64,000 nt of DNA from Loxodes magnus (taxonomy: Eukaryota > Ciliophora > Karyorelictea > Loxodida > Loxodidae), in assembly GCA_946699065.1 (NCBI GenBank), contig CAMPDV010000129.1, positions 558,001-622,000 on the forward strand, written 5' to 3'. Positions 12,801 to 27,800 of the stretch are shown one piece after another. The position numbers and the translations under genes were made by a program. Below the pieces are notes generated by a model. It ran no database searches, had not been told where the DNA came from, and was given only the letters and a program-made list of their open reading frames with translations. Within the stretch, counting starts at the first letter, position 1. Every line of letters begins with the position of its first letter.

Positions 12801-15800
12801 GATTTCCAGACTGGAAGTTGTACTAGGACATTAAGTGGACATTCCTCTTTAGTTAATTCGGTTGCGATCTCCAATGATCAGAAGTTCATTATCTCCGGTA
12901 GTGATGATCACTCAATCAAAGACTGGGATTTCCAGACTGGAAGTTGTACTCGGACATTAAGTGGACATTCCTCTGGAGTTTATTCGGTTGCGATCTCCAA
13001 TGATCAGAAGTTCATTATCTCCGGAAGTTCTGATAACTCTATCAAAGTCTGGGATTTCCAGACTGGAAGTTGTACTAGGACATTAAGTGGACATTCCTCT
13101 TATGTTTATTCGGTTGCGATCTCCAATGATCAGAAGTTCATTATCTCCGGAAGTTTAGATAACTCTATCAAAGTCTGGGATTTCCAGACTGGAAGTTGTA
13201 CTAGGACATTAAGTGGACATTCCTCTTTAGTTAATTCGGTGGCGATCTCCAATGATCAGAAGTTCATTATCTCCGGAAGTGATGATCACTCAATCAAAGA
13301 CTGGGATTTCCAGACTGGAAGTTGTACTCGGACATTAAGTAGACTCTCCAAGGCAGATATTTCGGTTGCGATCTCCAATGATCAGAAGTTCATTATCTCC
13401 GGAAGTTGAGATAACTCTATCAAAGTCTGGGATTTCCAGACTGGAAGTTGTACTCGGACATTAAGTGGACATTCCTCTGGAGTTAATTCGGTGGCGATCT
13501 CCAATGATCAGAAGTTCATTATCTCCGGAAGTGATGATCACTCTATCAAAGTCTGGGATTTCCAGACTGGAAGTTGTACTCGGACATTAAGGGGACATTC
13601 CAAGGCAGTTATTTCGGTTGCGATCTCCAATGATCAGAAGTTCATTATCTCCGGAAGTTCTGATAACTCTATCAAAGTCTGGGATTTCCAGACTGGAAGT
13701 TGTACTAGGACATTAAGTGGACATTCCTCAAGAGTTATTTCGGTTGCGATCTCCAATGATCAGAAGTTCATTATCTCCGGAAGTGATGATCACTCAATCA
13801 AAGTCTGGGATTTCCAGACTGGAAGTTGTACTAGGACATTAAGTGGACATTCCTCTTATGTTTATTCGGTTGCGATCTCCAATGATCAGAAGTTCATTAT
13901 CTCCGGAAGTTGAGATAACTCTATCAAAGTCTTGGATTTCCAGACTGGAAGTTGTACTAGGACATTAAGTGGACATTCCAAGGCAGTTATTTCGGTTGCG
14001 ATCTCCAATGATCAGAAGTTCATTATTTCCGGAAGTTTAGATAACTCTATCAAAGTCTGGGATTTCCAGACTGGAAGTTGTACTAGGACATTAAGTGGAC
14101 ATTCCTCTGGAGTTTATTCGGTTGCGATCTCCAATGATCAGAAGTTCATTATCTCCGGAAGTGATGATAACTCTATCAAAGTCTGGGATTTCCAGACTGG
14201 AAGTTGTACTCGGACATTAAGTAGACTCTCCAAGGCAGATATTTCGGTTGCGATCTCCAATGATCAGAAGTTCATTATCTCCGGAAGTGATGATCACTCA
14301 ATCAAAGACTGGGATTTCCAGACTGGAAGTTGTACTCGGACATTAAGTGGACATTCCTCAAGAGTTATTTCGGTTGCGATCTCCAATGATCAGAAGTTCA
14401 TTATCTCCGGAAGTGATGATCACTCTATCAAAGTCTGGGATTTCCAGACTGGAAGTTGTACTCGGACATTTAGGGGACATTCCAAGGCAGTTATTTCGGT
14501 TGCGATCTCCAATGATCAGAAGTTCATTATCTCCGGAAGTGATGATCACTCTATCAAAGTCTGGGATTTCCAGACTGGAAGTTGTACTCGGACATTAAGG
14601 GGACATTCCAAGGCAGTTATTTCGGTTGCGATCTCCAATGATCAGAAGTTCATTATCTCCGGAAGTGATGATCACTCTATCAAAGTCTGGGATTTCCAGA
14701 CTGGAAGTTGTACTCGGACATTAAGGGGACATTCCAAGGCAGTTATTTCGGTTGCGATCTCCAATGATCAGAAGTTCATTATCTCCGGTAGTTCTGATAA
14801 CTCTATCAAAGTCTGGGATTTCCAGACTGGAAGTTGTACTCGGACATTAAGTGGACATTCCTCTGGAGTTTATTCGGTTGCGATCTCCAATGATCAGAAG
14901 TTCATTATCTCCGGAAGTAGAGATAACTCTATCAAAGTCTGGGATTTCCAGACTGGAAGTTGTACTCGGACATTAAGGGGACATTCCAAGGCAGTTATTT
15001 CGGTTGCGATCTCCAATGATCAGAAGTTCATTATCTCCGGAAGTTCTGATCACTCTATCAAAGTCTGGGATTTCCAGACTGGAAGTTGTACTCGGACATT
15101 AAGTGGACTCTCCAAGGCAGATATTTCGGTTGCGATCTCCAATGATCAGAAGTTCATTATCTCCGGAAGTTCTGATAACTCTATCAAAGTCTGGGATTTC
15201 CAGACTGGAAGTTGTACTAGGACATTAAGTGGACATTCCTCAAGAGTTATTTCGGTTGCGATCTCCAATGATCAGAAGTTCATTATCTCCGGAAGTGATG
15301 ATCACTCTATCAAAGTCTGGGATTTCCAGACTGGAAGTTGTACTCGGACATTAAGTGGACTCTCCAAGGCAGATATTTCGGTTGCGATCTCCAATGATCA
15401 GAAGTTCATTATCTCCGGAAGTAGAGATAACTCTATCAAAGTCTGGGATTTCCAGACTGGAAGTTGTACTCGGACATTAAGTGGACATTCCTCTTTAGTT
15501 AATTCGGTTGCGATCTCCAATGATCAGAAGTTCATTATCTCCGGAAGTGATGATCACTCAATCAAAGACTGGGATTTCCAGACTGGAAGTTGTACTCGGA
15601 CATTAAGGGGACATTCCAAGGCAGTTATTTCGGTTGCGATCTCCAATGATCAGAAGTTCATTATCTCCGGAAGTGATGATCACTCTATCAAAGTCTGGGA
15701 TTTCCAGACTGGAAGTTGTACTCGGACATTAAGTGGACATTCCTCAAGAGTTTATTCGGTTGCGATCTCCAATGATCAGAAGTTCATTATCTCCGGAAGT

Positions 15801-18800
15801 GATGATCACTCTATCAAAGTCTGGGATTTCCAGACTGGAAGTTGTACTCGGACATTAAGGGGACATTCCTCTGAAGTTTATTCGGTTGCGATCTCCAATG
15901 ATCAGAAGTTCATTATCTCCGGAAGTTTAGATAACTCTATCAAAGTCTGGGATTTCCAGACTGGAAGTTGTACTCGGACATTAAGGGGACATTCCAAGGC
16001 AGTTATTTCGGTTGCGATCTCCAATGATCAGAAGTTCATTATCTCCGGAAGTGATGATCACTCTATCAAAGTCTGGGATTTCCAGACTGGAAGTTGTACT
16101 CGGACATTAAGTGGACATTCCAAGGCAGTTATTTCGGTTGCGATCTCCAATGATCAGAAGTTCATTATCTCCGGTAGTTCTGATAACTCTATCAAAGTCT
16201 GGGATTTCCAGACTGGAAGTTGTACTCGGACATTAAGTGGACATTCCTCTGGAGTTTATTCGGTTGCGATCTCCAATGATCAGAAGTTCATTATCTCCGG
16301 AAGTAGAGATAACTCTATCAAAGTCTGGGATTTCCAGACTGGAAGTTGTACTAGGACATTAAGTGGACATTCCAAGGCAGTTATTTCGGTTGCGATCTCC
16401 AATGATCAGAAGTTCATTATTTCCGGAAGTTTAGATAACTCTATCAAAGTCTGGGATTTCCAGACTGGAAGTTGTACTAGGACATTAAGTGGACATTCCT
16501 CTGGAGTTTATTCGGTTGCGATCTCCAATGATCAGAAGTTCATTATCTCCGGAAGTGATGATAACTCTATCAAAGTCTGGGATTTCCAGACTGGAAGTTG
16601 TACTCGGACATTAAGTAGACTCTCCAAGGCAGATATTTCGGTTGCGATCTCCAATGATCAGAAGTTCATTATCTCCGGAAGTGATGATCACTCAATCAAA
16701 GACTGGGATTTCCAGACTGGAAGTTGTACTCGGACATTAAGTGGACATTCCTCAAGAGTTATTTCGGTTGCGATCTCCAATGATCAGAAGTTCATTATCT
16801 CCGGAAGTGATGATCACTCTATCAAAGTCTGGGATTTCCAGACTGGAAGTTGTACTCGGACATTTAGGGGACATTCCAAGGCAGTTATTTCGGTTGCGAT
16901 CTCCAATGATCAGAAGTTCATTATCTCCGGAAGTGATGATCACTCTATCAAAGTCTGGGATTTCCAGACTGGAAGTTGTACTCGGACATTAAGGGGACAT
17001 TCCAAGGCAGTTATTTCGGTTGCGATCTCCAATGATCAGAAGTTCATTATCTCCGGAAGTGATGATCACTCTATCAAAGTCTGGGATTTCCAGACTGGAA
17101 GTTGTACTCGGACATTAAGGGGACATTCCAAGGCAGTTATTTCGGTTGCGATCTCCAATGATCAGAAGTTCATTATCTCCGGTAGTTCTGATAACTCTAT
17201 CAAAGTCTGGGATTTCCAGACTGGAAGTTGTACTCGGACATTAAGTGGACATTCCTCTGGAGTTTATTCGGTTGCGATCTCCAATGATCAGAAGTTCATT
17301 ATCTCCGGAAGTAGAGATAACTCTATCAAAGTCTGGGATTTCCAGACTGGAAGTTGTACTCGGACATTAAGGGGACATTCCAAGGCAGTTATTTCGGTTG
17401 CGATCTCCAATGATCAGAAGTTCATTATCTCCGGAAGTTCTGATCACTCTATCAAAGTCTGGGATTTCCAGACTGGAAGTTGTACTCGGACATTAAGTGG
17501 ACTCTCCAAGGCAGATATTTCGGTTGCGATCTCCAATGATCAGAAGTTCATTATCTCCGGAAGTTCTGATAACTCTATCAAAGTCTGGGATTTCCAGACT
17601 GGAAGTTGTACTAGGACATTAAGTGGACATTCCTCAAGAGTTATTTCGGTTGCGATCTCCAATGATCAGAAGTTCATTATCTCCGGAAGTGATGATCACT
17701 CTATCAAAGTCTGGGATTTCCAGACTGGAAGTTGTACTCGGACATTAAGTGGACTCTCCAAGGCAGATATTTCGGTTGCGATCTCCAATGATCAGAAGTT
17801 CATTATCTCCGGAAGTAGAGATAACTCTATCAAAGTCTGGGATTTCCAGACTGGAAGTTGTACTCGGACATTAAGTGGACATTCCTCTTTAGTTAATTCG
17901 GTTGCGATCTCCAATGATCAGAAGTTCATTATCTCCGGAAGTGATGATCACTCAATCAAAGACTGGGATTTCCAGACTGGAAGTTGTACTCGGACATTAA
18001 GGGGACATTCCAAGGCAGTTATTTCGGTTGCGATCTCCAATGATCAGAAGTTCATTATCTCCGGAAGTGATGATCACTCTATCAAAGTCTGGGATTTCCA
18101 GACTGGAAGTTGTACTCGGACATTAAGTGGACATTCCTCAAGAGTTTATTCGGTTGCGATCTCCAATGATCAGAAGTTCATTATCTCCGGAAGTGATGAT
18201 CACTCTATCAAAGTCTGGGATTTCCAGACTGGAAGTTGTACTCGGACATTAAGGGGACATTCCTCTGAAGTTTATTCGGTTGCGATCTCCAATGATCAGA
18301 AGTTCATTATCTCCGGAAGTTTAGATAACTCTATCAAAGTCTGGGATTTCCAGACTGGAAGTTGTACTCGGACATTAAGGGGACATTCCAAGGCAGTTAT
18401 TTCGGTTGCGATCTCCAATGATCAGAAGTTCATTATCTCCGGAAGTGATGATCACTCTATCAAAGTCTGGGATTTCCAGACTGGAAGTTGTACTCGGACA
18501 TTAAGTGGACATTCCAAGGCAGTTATTTCGGTTGCGATCTCCAATGATCAGAAGTTCATTATCTCCGGTAGTTCTGATAACTCTATCAAAGTCTGGGATT
18601 TCCAGACTGGAAGTTGTACTCGGACATTAAGTGGACATTCCTCTGGAGTTTATTCGGTTGCGATCTCCAATGATCAGAAGTTCATTATCTCCGGAAGTAG
18701 AGATAACTCTATCAAAGTCTGGGATTTCCAGACTGGAAGTTGTACTCGGACATTAAGGGGACATTCCAAGGCAGTTATTTCGGTTGCGATCTCCAATGAT

Positions 18801-21800
18801 CAGAAGTTCATTATCTCCGGAAGTAGAGATAACTCTATCAAAGTCTGGGATTTCCAGACTGGAAGTTGTACTCGGACATTAAGTGGACTCTCCAAGGCAG
18901 ATATTTCGGTTGCGATCTCCAATGATCAGAAGTTCATTATCTCCGGAAGTAGAGATAACTCTATCAAAGTCTGGGATTTCCAGACTGGAAGTTGTACTCG
19001 GACATTAAGTGGACATTCCTCTTATGTTAATTCGGTTGCGATCTCCAATGATCAGAAGTTCATTATCTCCGGAAGTAGAGATAACTCTATCAAAGTCTGT
19101 GATTTCCAGACTGGAAGTTGTACTAGGACATTAAGTGGACATTCCTCTTTAGTTAATTCGGTGGCGATCTCCAATGATCAGAAGTTCATTATCTCCGGAA
19201 GTTCTGATAACTCTATCAAAGTCTGGGATTTCCAGACTGGAAGTTGTACTAGGACATTAAGTGGACATTCCTCAAGAGTTATTTCGGTTGCGATCTCCAA
19301 TGATCAGAAGTTCATTATCTCCGGAAGTTCTGATCACTCTATCAAAGTCTGGGATTTCCAGACTGGAAGTTGTACTCGGACATTAAGTGGACTCTCCAAG
19401 GCAGATATTTCGGTTGCGATCTCCAATGATCAGAAGTTCATTATCTCCGGAAGTTCTGATAACTCTATCAAAGTCTGGGATTTCCAGACTGGAAGTTGTA
19501 CTAGGACATTAAGTGGACATTCCTCAAGAGTTATTTCGGTTGCGATCTCCAATGATCAGAAGTTCATTATCTCCGGAAGTGATGATCACTCTATCAAAGT
19601 CTGGGATTTCCAGACTGGAAGTTGTACTCGGACATTAAGTGGACTCTCCAAGGCAGATATTTCGGTTGCGATCTCCAATGATCAGAAGTTCATTATCTCC
19701 GGAAGTAGAGATAACTCTATCAAAGTCTGGGATTTCCAGACTGGAAGTTGTACTCGGACATTAAGTGGACATTCCTCTTATGTTAATTCGGTTGCGATCT
19801 CCAATGATCAGAAGTTCATTATCTCCGGAAGTAGAGATAACTCTATCAAAGTCTGTGATTTCCAGACTGGAAGTTGTACTAGGACATTAAGTGGACATTC
19901 CTCTTTAGTTAATTCGGTGGCGATCTCCAATGATCAGAAGTTCATTATCTCCGGAAGTTCTGATAACTCTATCAAAGTCTGGGATTTCCAGACTGGAAGT
20001 TGTACTAGGACATTAAGTGGACATTCCTCAAGAGTTATTTCGGTTGCGATCTCCAATGATCAGAAGTTCATTATCTCCGGAAGTTCTGATCACTCTATCA
20101 AAGTCTGGGATTTCCAGACTGGAAGTTGTACTCGGACATTAAGTGGACTCTCCAAGGCAGATATTTCGGTTGCGATCTCCAATGATCAGAAGTTCATTAT
20201 CTCCGGAAGTGATGATCACTCTATCAAAGTCTGGGATTTCCAGACTGGAAGTTGTACTAGGACATTAAGTGGACATTCCTCTGGAGTTTATTCGGTTGCG
20301 ATCTCCAATGATCAGAAGTTCATTATCTCCGGAAGTGATGATCACTCAATCAAAGACTGGGATTTCCAGACTGGAAGTTGTACTCGGACATTAAGTAGAC
20401 TCTCCAAGGCAGATATTTCGGTTGCGATCTCCAATGATCAGAAGTTCATTATCTCCGGAAGTGATGATCACTCTATCAAAGTCTGGTATTTCCAGACTGG
20501 AAGTTGTACTAGGACATTAAGTGGACATTCCTCTGGAGTTTATTCGGTGGCGATCTCCAATGATCAGAAGTTCATTATCTCCGGAAGTAGAGATAACTCT
20601 ATCAAAGTCTGGGATTTCCAGACTGGAAGTTGTACTCGGACATTAAGTGGACATTCCTCTGGAGTTTATTCGGTTGCGATCTCCAATGATCAGAAGTTCA
20701 TTATCTCCGGAAGTTGAGATAACTCTATCAAAGTCTTGGATTTCCAGACTGGAAGTTGTACTAGGACATTAAGTGGACATTCCTCTTTAGTTAATTCGGT
20801 GGCGATCTCCAATGATCAGAAGTTCATTATTTCCGGAAGTTTAGATAACTCTATCAAAGTCTGGGATTTCCAGACTGGAAGTTGTACTAGGACATTAAGT
20901 GGACATTCCTCTGGAGTTTATTCGGTGGCGATCTCCAATGATCAGAAGTTCATTATCTCCGGAAGTTCTGATAACTCTATCAAAGTCTGGGATTTCCAGA
21001 CTGGAAGTTGTACTCGGACATTAAGTAGACTCTCCAAGGCAGATATTTCGGTTGCGATCTCCAATGATCAGAAGTTCATTATCTCCGGAAGTGATGATCA
21101 CTCAATCAAAGACTGGGATTTCCAGACTGGAAGTTGTACTCGGACATTAAGTGGACATTCCTCAAGAGTTATTTCGGTTGCGATCTCCAATGATCAGAAG
21201 TTCATTATCTCCGGAAGTGATGATCACTCTATCAAAGTCTGGGATTTCCAGACTGGAAGTTGTACTCGGACATTTAGGGGACATTCCAAGGCAGTTATTT
21301 CGGTTGCGATCTCCAATGATTTGAAGTTCATTATCTCCGGAAGTGATGATCACTCTATCAAAGTCTGGGATTTCCAGACTGGAAGTTGTACTCGGACATT
21401 AAGGGGACATTCCAAGGCAGTTATTTCGGTTGCGATCTCCAATGATCAGAAGTTCATTATCTCCGGTAGTTCTGATAACTCTATCAAAGTCTGGGATTTC
21501 CAGACTGGAAGTTGTACTCGGACATTAAGTGGACATTCCTCTGGAGTTTATTCGGTTGCGATCTCCAATGATCAGAAGTTCATTATCTCCGGAAGTTCTG
21601 ATAACTCTATCAAAGTCTGGGATTTCCAGACTGGAAGTTGTACTAGGACATTAAGTGGACATTCCTCTTTAGTTAATTCGGTGGCGATCTCCAATGATCA
21701 GAAGTTCATTATTTCCGGAAGTGATGATCACTCTATCAAAGTCTGGGATTTCCAGACTGGAAGTTGTAATAGGACATTAAGTGGACATTCCTCTGGAGTT

Positions 21801-24800
21801 TATTCGGTTGCGATCTCCAATGATCAGAAGTTCATTATCTCCGGAAGTGATGATCACTCTATCAAAGTCTGGGATTTCCAGACTGGAAGTTGTACTCGGA
21901 CATTAAGGGGACATTCCAAGGCAGTTATTTCGGTTGCGATCTCCAATGATCAGAAGTTCATTATCTCCGGAAGTGATGATCACTCTATCAAAGTCTGGGA
22001 TTTCCAGACTGGAAGTTGTACTCGGACATTAAGTGGACATTCCTCTGGAGTTTATTCGGTTGCGATCTCCAATGATCAGAAGTTCATTATCTCCGGAAGT
22101 GATGATCACTCTATCAAAGTCTGGGATTTCCAGACTGGAAGTTGTACTAGGACATTAAGTGGACTCTCCAAGGCAGATATTTCGGTTGCGATCTCCAATG
22201 ATCAGAAGTTCATTATCTCCGGAAGTGATGATCACTCTATCAAAGTCTGGTATTTCCAGACTGGAAGTTGTACTAGGACATTAAGTGGACATTCCTCTGG
22301 AGTTTATTCGGTGGCGATCTCCAATGATCAGAAGTTCATTATCTCCGGAAGTTCTGATAACTCTATCAAAGTCTGGGATTTCCAGACTGGAAGTTGTACT
22401 AGGACATTAAGTGGACATTCCTCTGGAGTTTATTCGGTTGCGATCTCCAATGATCAGAAGTTCATTATCTCCGGAAGTTCTGATCACTCTATCAAAGTCT
22501 GGGATTTCCAGACTGGAAGTTGTACTCGGACATTAAGTGGACATTCCTCTTATGTTAATTCGGTTGCGATCTCCAATGATCAGAAGTTCATTATCTCCGG
22601 AAGTAGAGATAACTCTATCAAAGTCTGTGATTTCCAGACTGGAAGTTGTACTAGGACATTAAGTGGACATTCCTCTTTAGTTAATTCGGTGGCGATCTCC
22701 AATGATCAGAAGTTCATTATCTCCGGAAGTTTAGATAACTCTATCAAAGTCTGGGATTTCCAGACTGGAAGTTGTACTAGGACATTAAGTGGACATTCCT
22801 CAAGAGTTATTTCGGTTGCGATCTCCAATGATCAGAAGTTCATTATCTCCGGAAGTAGAGATAACTCTATCAAAGTCTGGGATTTCCAGACTGGAAGTTG
22901 TACTCGGACATTAAGTGGACTCTCCAAGGCAGATATTTCTGTTGCGATCTCCAATGATCAGAAGTTCATTATCTCCGGAAGTGATGATCACTCTATCAAA
23001 GTCTGGGATTTCCAGACTGGAAGTTGTACTAGGACATTAAGTGGACATTCCTCTGGAGTTTATTCGGTTGCGATCTCCAATGATCAGAAGTTCATTATCT
23101 CCGGAAGTGATGATCACTCAATCAAAGACTGGGATTTCCAGACTGGAAGTTGTACTCGGACATTAAGTAGACTCTCCAAGGCAGATATTTCGGTTGCGAT
23201 CTCCAATGATCAGAAGTTCATTATCTCCGGAAGTGATGATCACTCTATCAAAGTCTGGTATTTCCAGACTGGAAGTTGTACTAGGACATTAAGGGGACAT
23301 TCCTCTGGAGTTTATTCGGTGGCGATCTCCAATGATCAGAAGTTCATTATCTCCGGTAGTTCTGATAACTCTATCAAAGTCTGGGATTTCCAGACTGGAA
23401 GTTGTACTCGGACATTAAGTGGACATTCCTCAAGAGTTATTTCGGTTGCGATCTCCAATGATCAGAAGTTCATTATCTCCGGAAGTTGAGATAACTCTAT
23501 CAAAGTCTGGGATTTCCAGACTGGAAGTTGTACTCGGACATTAAGTGGACATTCCTCTTATGTTAATTCGGTTGCGATCTCCAATGATCAGAAATTCATT
23601 ATCTCCGGAAGTAGAGATAACTCTATCAAAGTCTGTGATTTCCAGACTGGAAGTTGTACTAGGACATTAAGTGGACATTCCTCTTTAGTTAATTCGGTGG
23701 CGATCTCCAATGATCAGAAGTTCATTATCTCCGGAAGTTCTGATAACTCTATCAAAGTCTGGGATTTCCAGACTGGAAGTTGTACTAGGACATTAAGTGG
23801 ACATTCCTCAAGAGTTATTTCGGTTGCGATCTCCAATGATCAGAAGTTCATTATCTCCGGAAGTAGAGATAACTCTATCAAAGTCTGGGATTTCCAGACT
23901 GGAAGTTGTACTCGGACATTAAGTGGACTCTCCAAGGCAGTTATTTCGGTTGCGATCTCCAATGATCAGAAGTTCATTATCTCCGGAAGTTCTGATAACT
24001 CTATCAAAGTCTGGGATTTCCAGACTGGAAGTTGTACTAGGACATTAAGTGGACATTCCTCTTTAGTTAATTCGGTGGCGATCTCCAATGATCAGAAGTT
24101 CATTATCTCCGGAAGTTCTGATAACTCTATCAAAGTCTGGGATTTCCAGACTGGAAGTTGTACTAGGACATTAAGTGGACATTCCTCAAGAGTTATTTCG
24201 GTTGCGATCTCCAATGATCAGAAGTTCATTATCTCCGGAAGTAGAGATAACTCTATCAAAGTCTGGGATTTCCAGACTGGAAGTTGTACTCGGACATTAA
24301 GTGGACATTTCTCAAGAGTTATTTCGGTGGCGATCTCCAATGATCAGAAGTTCATTATCTCCGGAAGTTCTGATAACTCTATCAAAGTCTGGGATTTCCA
24401 GACTGGAAGTTGTACTCGGACATTAAGTGGACATTCCTCTGGAGTTTATTCGGTTGCGATCTCCAATGATCAGAAGTTCATTATCTCCGGAAGTTCTGAT
24501 AACTCTATCAAAGTCTGGGATTTCCAGACTGGAAGTTGTACTCGGACATTAAGTGGACATTCCTCTGGAGTTTATTCGGTTGCGATCTCCAATGATCAGA
24601 AGTTCATTATCTCCGGAAGTTCTGATAACTCTATCAAAGTCTGGGATTTCCAGACTGGAAGTTGTACTAGGACATTAAGTGGACATTCCTCTTTAGTTAA
24701 TTCGGTGGCGATCTCCAATGATCAGAAGTTCATTATCTCCGGAAGTAGAGATAACTCTATCAAAGTCTGGGATTTCCAGACTGGAAGTTGTACTCGGACA

Positions 24801-27800
24801 TTAAGTGGACTCTCCAAGGCAGATATTTCGGTTGCGATCTCCAATGATCAGAAGTTCATTATCTCCGGAAGTTCTGATAACTCTATCAAAGTCTGGGATT
24901 TCCAGACTGGAAGTTGTACTAGGACATTAAGTGGACATTCCTCTTTAGTTAATTCGGTTGCGATCTCCAATGATCAGAAGTTCATTATCTCCGGAAGTAG
25001 AGATAACTCTATCAAAGTCTGGGATTTCCAGACTGGAAGTTGTACTAGGACATTAAGTGGACATTCCTCTTATGTTAATTCGGTGGCGATCTCCAATGCT
25101 CAGAAGTTCATTATCTCCGGAAGTTCTGATAACTCTATCAAAGTTTGTGATTTCCAGACTGGAAGTTGTACTAGGACATTAAGTGGACATTCCTCTTTAG
25201 TTTATTCGGTGGCGATCTCCAATGATCAGAAGTTCATTATCTCCGGAAGTTTAGATAACTCAATCAAAGTCTGGGATTTCCAGACTGGAAGTTGTACTAG
25301 GACATTAAGTGGACATTCCTCTTTAGTTAATTCGGTGGCGATCTCCAATGATCAGAAGTTCATTATCTCCGGAAGTTGAGATAACTCTATCAAAGTCTGG
25401 GATTTCCAGACTGGAAGTTGTACTCGGACATTAAGTGGACATTCCTCAAGAGTTAATTCGGTTGCGATCTCCAATGATCAGAAGTTCATTATCTCCGGAA
25501 GTAGAGATAACTCTATCAAAGTCTGGGATTTCCAGACTGGAAGTTGTACTCGGACATTAAGTGGACATTCCTCAAGAGTTATTTCGGTTGCGATCTCCAA
25601 TGATCAGAAGTTCATTATCTCCGGAAGTAGAGATAACTCTATCAAAGTCTGGGATTTCCAGACTGGAAGTTGTACTCGGACATTAAGGGGACATTCCAAG
25701 GCAGTTATTTCGGTTGCGATCTCCAATGATCAGAAGTTCATTATCTCCGGTAGTTCTGATAACTCTATCAAAGTCTGGGATTTCCAGACTGGAAGTTGTA
25801 CTCGGACATTAAGTGGACATTCCTCTGGAGTTTATTCGGTTGCGATCTCCAATGATCAGAAGTTCATTATCTCCGGAAGTGATGATCACTCTATCAAAGT
25901 CTGGGATTTCCAGACTGGAAGTTGTACTCGGACATTAAGGGGACATTCCAAGGCAGTTATTTCGGTTGCGATCTCCAATGATCAGAAGTTCATTATCTCC
26001 GGTAGTTCTGATAACTCTATCAAAGTCTGGGATTTCCAGACTGGAAGTTGTACTCGGACATTAAGTGGACATTCCTCTGGAGTTTATTCGGTTGCGATCT
26101 CCAATGATCAGAAGTTCATTATCTCCGGAAGTAGAGATAACTCTATCAAAGTCTGGGATTTCCAGACTGGAAGTTGTACTAGGACATTAAGTGGACATTC
26201 CTCTTATGTTTATTCGGTTGCGATCTCCAATGATCAGAAGTTCATTATCTCCGGAAGTTGAGATAACTCTATCAAAGTCTTGGATTTCCAGACTGGAAGT
26301 TGTACTAGGACATTAAGTGGACATTCCTCTTTAGTTAATTCGGTGGCGATCTCCAATGATCAGAAGTTCATTATCTCCGGAAGTTCTGATAACTCTATCA
26401 AAGTCTGTGATTTCCAGACTGGAAGTTGTACTAGGACATTAAGTGGACATTCCTCTTTAGTTAATTCGGTTGCGATCTCCAATGATCAGAAGTTCATTAT
26501 CTCCGGAAGTTGAGATAACTCTATCAAAGTCTGTGATTTCCAGACTGGAAGTTGTACTCGGACATTAAGTGGACATTTCTCAAGAGTTATTTCGGTGGCG
26601 ATCTCCAATGATCAGAAGTTCATTATCTCCGGAAGTAGAGATAACTCTATCAAAGTCTGGGATTTCCAGACTGGAAGTTGTACTCGGACATTAAGTGGAC
26701 ATTCCTCTGGAGTTTATTCGGTTGCGATCTCCAATGATCAGAAGTTCATTATCTCCGGAAGTTCTGATAACTCTATCAAAGTCTGGGATTTCCAGACTGG
26801 AAGTTGTACTCGGACATTAAGTGGACATTCCTCAAGAGTTATTTCGGTTGCGATCTCCAATGATCAGAAGTTCATTATCTCCGGAAGTAGAGATAACTCT
26901 ATCAAAGTCTGGGATTTCCAGACTGGAAGTTGTACTCGGACATTAAGGGGACATTCCAAGGCAGTTATTTCGGTTGCGATCTCCAATGATCAGAAGTTCA
27001 TTATCTCCGGTAGTTCTGATAACTCTATCAAAGTCTGGGATTTCCAGACTGGAAGTTGTACTCGGACATTAAGTGGACATTCCTCTGGAGTTTATTCGGT
27101 TGCGATCTCCAATGATCAGAAGTTCATTATCTCCGGAAGTGATGATCACTCTATCAAAGTCTGGGATTTCCAGACTGGAAGTTGTACTCGGACATTAAGG
27201 GGACATTCCAAGGCAGTTATTTCGGTTGCGATCTCCAATGATCAGAAGTTCATTATCTCCGGTAGTTCTGATAACTCTATCAAAGTCTGGGATTTCCAGA
27301 CTGGAAGTTGTACTCGGACATTAAGTGGACATTCCTCTGGAGTTTATTCGGTTGCGATCTCCAATGATCAGAAGTTCATTATCTCCGGAAGTAGAGATAA
27401 CTCTATCAAAGTCTGGGATTTCCAGACTGGAAGTTGTACTAGGACATTAAGTGGACATTCCTCTTATGTTTATTCGGTTGCGATCTCCAATGATCAGAAG
27501 TTCATTATCTCCGGAAGTTGAGATAACTCTATCAAAGTCTTGGATTTCCAGACTGGAAGTTGTACTAGGACATTAAGTGGACATTCCTCTTTAGTTAATT
27601 CGGTGGCGATCTCCAATGATCAGAAGTTCATTATCTCCGGAAGTTCTGATAACTCTATCAAAGTCTGTGATTTCCAGACTGGAAGTTGTACTAGGACATT
27701 AAGTGGACATTCCTCTTTAGTTAATTCGGTTGCGATCTCCAATGATCAGAAGTTCATTATCTCCGGAAGTTGAGATAACTCTATCAAAGTCTGTGATTTC

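Noticed and set aside
14358..14549. Minus-strand open frames here and at 16752-16943 and 21162-21353
   Set aside because: They are antisense shadows of the same Phe41-SKAV units. They appear only in copies of one block and encode no recognisable family.
14347..14598. Open frame on + strand in a second phase, repeated at 16741-16992
   Set aside because: It is a shadow of the WD40 unit read out of phase. It exists only where Phe41 (TTT) removes the usual TAA of that phase.
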